Assembly (NCBI GenBank): GCA_015492395.1
Contig: WGFD01000160.1
Span: 1 to 21,560, forward strand
DNA length: 21,560 nucleotides
DNA from: Deltaproteobacteria bacterium
GTDB taxonomy: Bacteria; Desulfobacterota; GWC2-55-46; S146-70
Direction: 5' to 3'
This document shows positions 17,129-21,560 of the stretch, in pieces (position 1 is the stretch's first letter; every line of letters starts with the position of its first letter). The notes below the pieces were generated by a model. That model had not been told where the DNA came from. It worked only from the letters and a program-made list of their open reading frames with translations, and made no database searches. The translations under genes and the position numbers were made by a program.

Positions 17129-17250
17129 TCCCATCTTCCACCTCACCCGTCTGCCGCCAGGCAGGTACAACTGTATGCCTTCCTCCCCTGAGTAAGTATG
17201 ACATTAAGTCCCCTCCCAGTATTTCGTTGCATCGCGCTTCAATACTTTCC

Positions 17251-17280
17251 TTGTGTTTTTACCATAAAAGTCGATATAAT
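17251..17280 (+). promoter_or_regulatory. Candidate sigma-70-type promoter for the FKBP gene
   Basis: A perfect TATAAT at 17275-17280 is preceded by TTGTGT (17251-17256, weak -35 match) with an 18-base spacer, in a locally AT-rich patch. Transcription would begin near 17287, leaving a leader of about 90 bases before the FKBP start. The rest of the 17129-17376 gap holds a small CTGCC/GGCAG hairpin at 17151-17164 and no gene. Confidence 0.5.
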
Positions 17281-17376
17281 TAGCGAACTGCGTACGTGGA
17301 TTGGACGGCTTGTCGACTGATAAACCGTTGCAAGCATCCTTCCGTACAATAAATTGCAGGCCAAGGAGGCTGATAG

Positions 17377-17916
17377 ATGGTATATTACAATGCCAGGACT
17401 TTATTTGCAGGAATTATTATCCTTATCATCATGGGTTCCGTATCCGTCTACGCGGAGTCGCCGAAGAGCGATGAGGGGGCAACCATAGCGTCAGGTAGTA
17501 GGGTTTCCATCGAGTACACGCTCAAGCTGGGAGACGGTACAGTGGTGGACAGCAATAAGGGTGCGGCGCCGTTCACATTTATTCAAGGGGCTCGCCAAAT
17601 CATACCTGGACTGGAGAAGGCATTGGATGGGATGAGAGCCGGGGGGACTAAAGAGGTCAAGGTGAAACCCGAGGATGGATATGGTATGGTTAAAAAGGAC
17701 CTGCTTCAGGAGGTCAAGAAGGATCTGGTGCCGAAGGATGCCTGGAAGGTTGATTCGGTGGTCCAGGGGCAGGATTCAAGAGGGCAGATCGTTCAGGCTA
17801 GAGTGGTGGAGGTCAAGGATAATACGGTTTTGCTGGACTTCAATCATCCCTTGGCCGGAAAGACGCTCTACTTCGATGTGAAGGTGTTGGACGTGAAAGA
17901 TATTCCCTTTCAGTAG
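17377..17916 (+). CDS. Exported SlyD-like FKBP-type peptidyl-prolyl isomerase
   Basis: Predicted secreted prolyl isomerase and chaperone of 179 residues. Residues 1-26 form a signal peptide (hydrophobic LFAGIIILIIMGSVSV, then VYA|ES as a plausible signal peptidase I site). The mature part has the FKBP core (SRVSIEYTLKLGDGTVVDSN, then IPGLEKALDGMRAG and PEDGYG at 98-103). An inserted flap domain of about 104-158 ends in LDFNHPLAGKTLYFDVKVLDV, the arrangement seen in SlyD-type FKBPs. Most SlyD proteins are cytoplasmic, so the signal peptide points to an envelope role. The start has an excellent AAGGAGG (17363-17369) seven bases upstream. It probably has its own promoter at 17251-17280. Confidence 0.9.
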   Translation: MVYYNARTLFAGIIILIIMGSVSVYAESPKSDEGATIASGSRVSIEYTLKLGDGTVVDSNKGAAPFTFIQGARQIIPGLEKALDGMRAGGTKEVKVKPEDGYGMVKKDLLQEVKKDLVPKDAWKVDSVVQGQDSRGQIVQARVVEVKDNTVLLDFNHPLAGKTLYFDVKVLDVKDIPFQ

Positions 17917-17938
17917 TTTTCTCCGGCATTTCCCGGTG

Positions 17939-18039
17939 TGAACATGCATCGCGAGCGCCTGTCTGCCGTGGTGCCGGCACCTGTCCGCCAGGATTGACAG
18001 GCTGGCACTCCCCTCAGTCTGCTCCAGGGATCTTCAATG
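17939..18039. repeat. Dispersed intergenic repeat, copy C (downstream of the FKBP gene)
   Basis: This copy begins 22 bases after the FKBP stop. Its left end 17939-17971 matches copy B at 30 of 33 positions. Its right end 18007-18038 (ACTCCCC...CTTCAAT) is a more diverged form of the right end of copies A and B, matching A at 24 of 32. The middle is about 25 bases longer than in copy B and contains CTGTC-type palindromes (CCTGTC with GACAGG). It is non-coding. Confidence 0.75.
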
Positions 18040-18086
18040 CGCTTGTTGGAGACCCTCCTCGGAAAGAGTGGTTTGCCGGTAAGATA

Positions 18087-18168
18087 TTTGCACGCGGAGC
18101 ATCGGAACGAGGCAGGTCGATGCGCGACGGGAGGGCCGATGTTAGGCGAAGGCGCGCAAAGTTATAAC
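18087..18168 (+). other. Structured non-coding element upstream of the M16 peptidase
   Basis: Within the 274-base gap before the M16 gene, nested pairings are visible: TTTGC-(AC)-GCG at 18087-18096 with CGCGCAAA at 18153-18160, and GCATCG (18099-18104) with CGATGC (18118-18123). An alternative pairing is CATCGG (18100-18105) with CCGATG (18136-18141). A perfect palindrome GTTATAAC follows at 18161-18168. Base composition differs from the purine-rich genes around it. It could be a structured 5' leader, a second dispersed repeat unit adjoining copy C, or a relic. I do not recognise a known RNA family. Confidence 0.45.
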
Positions 18169-18190
18169 GCACTTTATAGAGGTGAACAAT

Positions 18191-20881
18191 ATGTTTCTGT
18201 GGAGTAGGCGTTCATTTTATTCCATCCTCATACTCATCATCCTCTTTTGTGCTGCTGCGGACCTCTTTGCAGGGTCCGCCGGCCCTACCAAGACAACCTT
18301 GAGCAATGGCCTCGCTGTAGTTCTTGAAGAAGACCATTCCGCTCCAGTGGTGGCCTTTCAAATGTGGGTCAAGGTGGGGAGTGCGGACGAGGAGAAGGAA
18401 GAGGCCGGGATAGCCCATGTCTTTGAGCATATGCTCTTCAAGGGGACCGGGAAGAGGGGGGTTGGAGGGATTGCGAGGGAGGTCGAAGGCGCCGGGGGGT
18501 ACATAAACGCATTCACCTCCTACGACCAGACAGTGTACCATCTGGCTATTGCGAGCCGCTACTTTGACAGGGGACTCGATGTCATAAGTGATGCCATCCA
18601 GAATTCGACCTTTGACGCGGATGAGTTGAGAAAGGAGCTCGAAGTCGTTCTTGAAGAGGTGCGGATGGGCGAGGACAACTCGAGAAGGAGGCTATTTAAA
18701 GAACTGGTCTCCGCGTCATATATGACCCATCCCTACGGAAAACCGGTCATAGGCACCGTTGAGAGCGTAAAGGCGCTCACGCGGGATAAGATCCTCGACT
18801 TCTTCCGAAAGTGGTACGTCCCCGGCAATATGACCCTTTTTGTAGTAGGTGATTTTGACAGCGGCGAGGCGTTAAGGAAGATAAAGACGGCTTTCAGGGA
18901 CTTTAAAGGTAGCAATGATATCATCAGAGAGCGCCCGGTGGAGCCGCCTCAGGATGGGCTGAGAGTGGTCCACTCCGCTATGGATATAAAGGGAACCAAG
19001 CTCGGCATGGCCTTCCATATCCCCGAGCTTGGCAATCCGGATGTATTCGCTCTGGATGTGATGTCAGAGATCCTGAGTAATGGCAGGACTTCGAGGCTTT
19101 ATAGGAGACTGAAAGATAAGGAGCGGACCGTCCACAGTGTCTCGGCTTACGCGATGACTCCGCAGGATCCGGGACTCTTCATCGTCAATGCGGATCTGGA
19201 CGTTGAGAACCTGGAAGAGGCGGTCGGGAGTATCATAGACGAGTTGGAAAAGATAAAGGGTAGAGGGGTGTCCTGGGCCGAACTTGAAAGGGCGAAGCTC
19301 TCCCTGGAAAGCGAGTTTATATTCGAACGCGAGACGATGGATGGAAGGGCCAGGCAGCTTGGTTACTTCGATGTGATAGCCGGAGATCTGGAGTTTGAAG
19401 ATAGATACCTGAATGGTATTTCTAGGGTTACATCGAGGGATATAAAGGAGGCGGCGGGCAAATACCTCAGCCGGGATAACATGACGATTGCCCTTGTTCT
19501 GCCAAAAGAAGATGCAAAGGCGGTGGATGATGCCGGAATCGAGGAACTCGTCGATTCGAGCTTTAAAGTATCGACGGCATTGTACAGAGCGGAGGATGAC
19601 GGGAAGGACATTGAGAGATTGAAACTGGATAATGGTATTACGCTTATCGTCAAAGAAGACTATTCGAATCCAACCGTTGCGGTCTATCTTACCTTTCCGG
19701 GGGGACTCAGGTTCGAGGGTGAGAAGACTAACGGTCTGGGGAATTTCGTGGCTTCCCTGTTGAACAGGGGAACTGTCACCAGGGATGCGGGCGCCTTCGC
19801 CAGGGATGTTGAGGATATAGCCGCTACTATCAGTGGTTTCTCAGGCAGGAACAGTATAGGCATGTCCGCTTCGTTCCTCAGCAGATACTTCGATAGGGGG
19901 ATGGATCTGCTGGCTGACGCCATATTGAATCCGGCCTTCCATGAGGGAGAGATCGAGAAGGTCAGAGGCGATATCATAGCCGCGATCGAAAGGGAAGAGA
20001 ACTACCTTCCAGGCTACACCTTTAAACTTCTATATAGGGCACTTTACAAAAGTCACCCTTATGGCATGCCTTTAAAGGGAACAAAGGAGATTGTAGAGGG
20101 GATCGATAGGGAGGATATAGTGGAGCACTATGAAAGGCTTATAGCGCCCGATAGGATGGTCATGGTGGTAGCCGGGGCGGTCGAGAAGGAGGTGGCGATT
20201 GCAAAGGTAAAAGAGCTCTTTGGTGGTTTCGACAGGAAGGCGCCTGGGCTGCAGGGGCCTCCGCCCGAGGAGAGGCAGGCAGTCAAGAGGGTTACAGGGG
20301 CAAGAAAATCCTCCAATCAGGTAAATATAGGGATAGGTTTCCTCGGCACCACTATAGCGGCGGATGACAGGTATGCCCTTGCCGTGCTCACAAAGATCCT
20401 CTCCGCGCAGGGGGGAAGGCTCTTTTCGAACCTTCGTGATAAGAGGAGCCTGGCCTATTCAGTAAGCGCCTTCTCGAGGTTGGGCGTGGAACCGGGCACC
20501 TTCGCCGTATATATAGGTACGGCCCCTGACAAGATGAAAGCGGCCATAGACGGCGTGTTGGATGAATTGGCCAAGGTTGTAAACGGGAGAGTAACTGGGG
20601 AAGAACTTGAGAGGGCGAAGAGCGCCATCATAGGTGGTTACGAAATGGGGCTTCAAAGTAACAGGTCACAGGCCGCCGACATGGCCAATAACGAACTGTT
20701 CGGTCTGGGGTATGACGAGTTCAGGAGGTACCCCGGGAAGATAGAAGGTGTGACCGCCGACGATGTCCTGGAGGTTGCCGAAAGGTACATAACCCTTGAT
20801 GCCTATACGATATCCATAGTGGGGCCGGATGTCGGTGTCCGGGAGAGTGAGGTGCCGGTGGAAGGGAAGGCTACTCCATAA
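18191..20881 (+). CDS. Exported M16-family zinc metallopeptidase (two tandem units)
   Basis: Predicted envelope zinc protease of 896 residues. Residues 1-27 look like a signal peptide (SILILIILFCAAADLFA, cleavage likely after LFA). The first M16 unit (about 30-440) carries the inverted zinc motif HVFEH (H76, E79, H80) and a downstream glutamate in EVVLEEVR (E156), all three ligands plus the catalytic glutamate. The second unit (about 475-890) aligns in layout but has NFVAS (518-522) in place of HxxEH, so it is catalytically dead. It retains the LRDKRSLAYSVSAF segment (about 745-758), which in M16 enzymes helps substrate binding. Such active/inactive pairs are normal in M16 and form a clamshell. 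ATG 18191 is chosen because AGAGGTGA lies five bases upstream; an in-frame GTG at 18182 overlaps that site. Its 3' end overlaps the convergent regulator gene by 11 bases. Confidence 0.93.
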   Translation: MFLWSRRSFYSILILIILFCAAADLFAGSAGPTKTTLSNGLAVVLEEDHSAPVVAFQMWVKVGSADEEKEEAGIAHVFEHMLFKGTGKRGVGGIAREVEGAGGYINAFTSYDQTVYHLAIASRYFDRGLDVISDAIQNSTFDADELRKELEVVLEEVRMGEDNSRRRLFKELVSASYMTHPYGKPVIGTVESVKALTRDKILDFFRKWYVPGNMTLFVVGDFDSGEALRKIKTAFRDFKGSNDIIRERPVEPPQDGLRVVHSAMDIKGTKLGMAFHIPELGNPDVFALDVMSEILSNGRTSRLYRRLKDKERTVHSVSAYAMTPQDPGLFIVNADLDVENLEEAVGSIIDELEKIKGRGVSWAELERAKLSLESEFIFERETMDGRARQLGYFDVIAGDLEFEDRYLNGISRVTSRDIKEAAGKYLSRDNMTIALVLPKEDAKAVDDAGIEELVDSSFKVSTALYRAEDDGKDIERLKLDNGITLIVKEDYSNPTVAVYLTFPGGLRFEGEKTNGLGNFVASLLNRGTVTRDAGAFARDVEDIAATISGFSGRNSIGMSASFLSRYFDRGMDLLADAILNPAFHEGEIEKVRGDIIAAIEREENYLPGYTFKLLYRALYKSHPYGMPLKGTKEIVEGIDREDIVEHYERLIAPDRMVMVVAGAVEKEVAIAKVKELFGGFDRKAPGLQGPPPEERQAVKRVTGARKSSNQVNIGIGFLGTTIAADDRYALAVLTKILSAQGGRLFSNLRDKRSLAYSVSAFSRLGVEPGTFAVYIGTAPDKMKAAIDGVLDELAKVVNGRVTGEELERAKSAIIGGYEMGLQSNRSQAADMANNELFGLGYDEFRRYPGKIEGVTADDVLEVAERYITLDAYTISIVGPDVGVRESEVPVEGKATP

Positions 20882-21560
20882 CTTCCTCCAGTTTTTCAAG
20901 AGAGTTGATGATCACTTCCTTCCTCTTGATATCGATCAACCCTTCTTCCTTGAAGCTCTTCAGCAGCCTTATGGATGTCTCCTGTGTTATGCCCAGCAGT
21001 TCTGCTATTTCAAGGCGTGAGAAGGACAGCGTAAGCCGTACCTTCCCATTGTCGCTGCTTCCGTACTCTTTGGCCAGGCTGTACAGTAGCTGGGCCAACT
21101 TGGCCCTGGCATTCATGAGGCCCATATGTCCTATCTTGTCATAGGCCTTGTTCAATTCCCTGCTCAAGGCGATGATCAACTTCTTTGCCATTAGCGGATC
21201 ATTCTCTATTATCCTGAAAAATTGGCTCTTGTCGATAAAGCATAGCTCGGAGTTTTCCATGGATATCGCCGTATTGGAGTGGCGTGTCCCATCATAGAAT
21301 ATCTCCATCCCAAGGAGTTCTCCGGGCTCCCCTATCTTGATGATCTGCTCTTTTCCATGTCTCGATGTCCTGACCAGTTTTACTCGTCCGGACTTGATAA
21401 TGTAAAACCCGTGACACCGGTCACCTTCCATGAACACGATCTCCTTCTTCTTATGGAAGGAGGTGTTTACCACATCCTTGAAGTTTTCCAACTGGTTATG
21501 CGTCAGATCCGCAAAGATGGTGTTATCCTTTATGCGGCACTGACAGAGTTGGCATAGCGA
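20871..21560 (-). CDS. Crp/Fnr-family transcriptional regulator, 5' end beyond the window
   Basis: DNA-binding regulator; 229 residues are visible and the frame runs open to the window edge, so the start is outside. A TTG at 21491 could be taken as a start, but the 23 codons before it (ending IFADLTHNQ) read as family N-terminal sequence, so it is probably internal. Domains: a cysteine cluster C-x2-C-x-C (codons at 21554, 21545 and 21539), then a cyclic-nucleotide-binding-type beta barrel (KKKEIVFMEGDRCHGFYIIKSGRVKL, GELLGME). A long dimer helix with LIIALSRELNKAYDKIG follows, and a winged helix with FSRLEIAELLGITQETSIRLL. A cysteine in SELCFID lies where FNR has Cys122. The E-x3-R of the recognition helix is kept. 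The cAMP-contact motif of CRP is not obvious, so the ligand is unknown. Confidence 0.9.
   Translation of the reverse strand, partial: SLCQLCQCRIKDNTIFADLTHNQLENFKDVVNTSFHKKKEIVFMEGDRCHGFYIIKSGRVKLVRTSRHGKEQIIKIGEPGELLGMEIFYDGTRHSNTAISMENSELCFIDKSQFFRIIENDPLMAKKLIIALSRELNKAYDKIGHMGLMNARAKLAQLLYSLAKEYGSSDNGKVRLTLSFSRLEIAELLGITQETSIRLLKSFKEEGLIDIKRKEVIINSLEKLEEVME

Noticed and set aside
17151..17164. CTGCC/GGCAG hairpin after the CopD-like gene as a terminator
   Set aside because: Only five base pairs and no following T tract. It may be a fragment related to the dispersed repeat, but the similarity is too short to claim.
18141..18147. GTTAGGC resembling an integron attC core site (GTTRRRY)
   Set aside because: No matching RYYYAAC partner at the expected place, no integrase gene and no cassette array; seven bases occur easily by chance.
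18511..20000. M16 second unit lacking HxxEH as a sign of gene decay
   Set aside because: Inactive second units are normal in two-unit M16 peptidases; the reading frame is intact and the substrate-binding RSLAYS segment is kept.
1..21560. CRISPR arrays, tRNA or rRNA genes, insertion sequences with transposase, phage genes
   Set aside because: I looked for regularly spaced repeats, tRNA-like folds and transposase or integrase motifs and saw none. The only repeats are the short non-coding elements listed.

Overview
The window is almost entirely a division and cell wall (dcw) cluster. Thirteen genes on the + strand run in the order ftsI, murE, murF, mraY, murD, ftsW, murG, murC, murB, ddl, ftsQ, ftsA, ftsZ (109-16473). 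Together they encode the four Mur ligases and MurB that build UDP-MurNAc-pentapeptide, the D-Ala-D-Ala ligase, the lipid I and lipid II enzymes, the septal SEDS polymerase with its partner transpeptidase, and the FtsQ/FtsA/FtsZ divisome core. Many junctions are stop/start overlaps (ATGA or TTGA), so the genes are probably co-transcribed and translationally coupled. The genes expected upstream of ftsI (ftsL, rsmH, mraZ) are not seen. Instead, bases 1-71 are a near-perfect inverted copy of 349-419 inside ftsI, which looks like a chimeric contig end.

Downstream of ftsZ the layout changes to single genes with longer spacers. They are a four-helix CopD-like membrane protein (16652-17128), an exported SlyD-like FKBP prolyl isomerase with its own likely promoter (17377-17916), a large exported two-unit M16 zinc peptidase (18191-20881), and, convergent on the minus strand and cut by the window edge, a Crp/Fnr-family regulator (20871-21560) whose visible N-terminus has a C-x2-C-x-C cysteine motif.

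Three intergenic gaps (after murF, after ftsA, after the FKBP gene) carry degenerate copies of one GC-rich, palindrome-containing dispersed repeat, and the gap before the M16 gene holds a further structured element. MurF contains a run of ten G near its 5' end.

The organism is a bacterium of Gram-negative type: MurE has the DNPR motif of meso-diaminopimelate-adding enzymes, FtsA has a C-terminal amphipathic helix, and secreted periplasmic-type proteins are present. Heavy AGG (Arg) and ATA (Ile) use, the PASTA domain on FtsI, roughly 50% GC by eye and the dcw order would fit an uncultured Desulfobacterota-, Nitrospirota- or candidate-phylum-like lineage. This is inference; the sequence alone does not fix the phylum. 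The coding content is conventional. I do not see a new defence, mobile or biosynthetic system; the less ordinary signals are in the non-coding DNA and at the two window edges.
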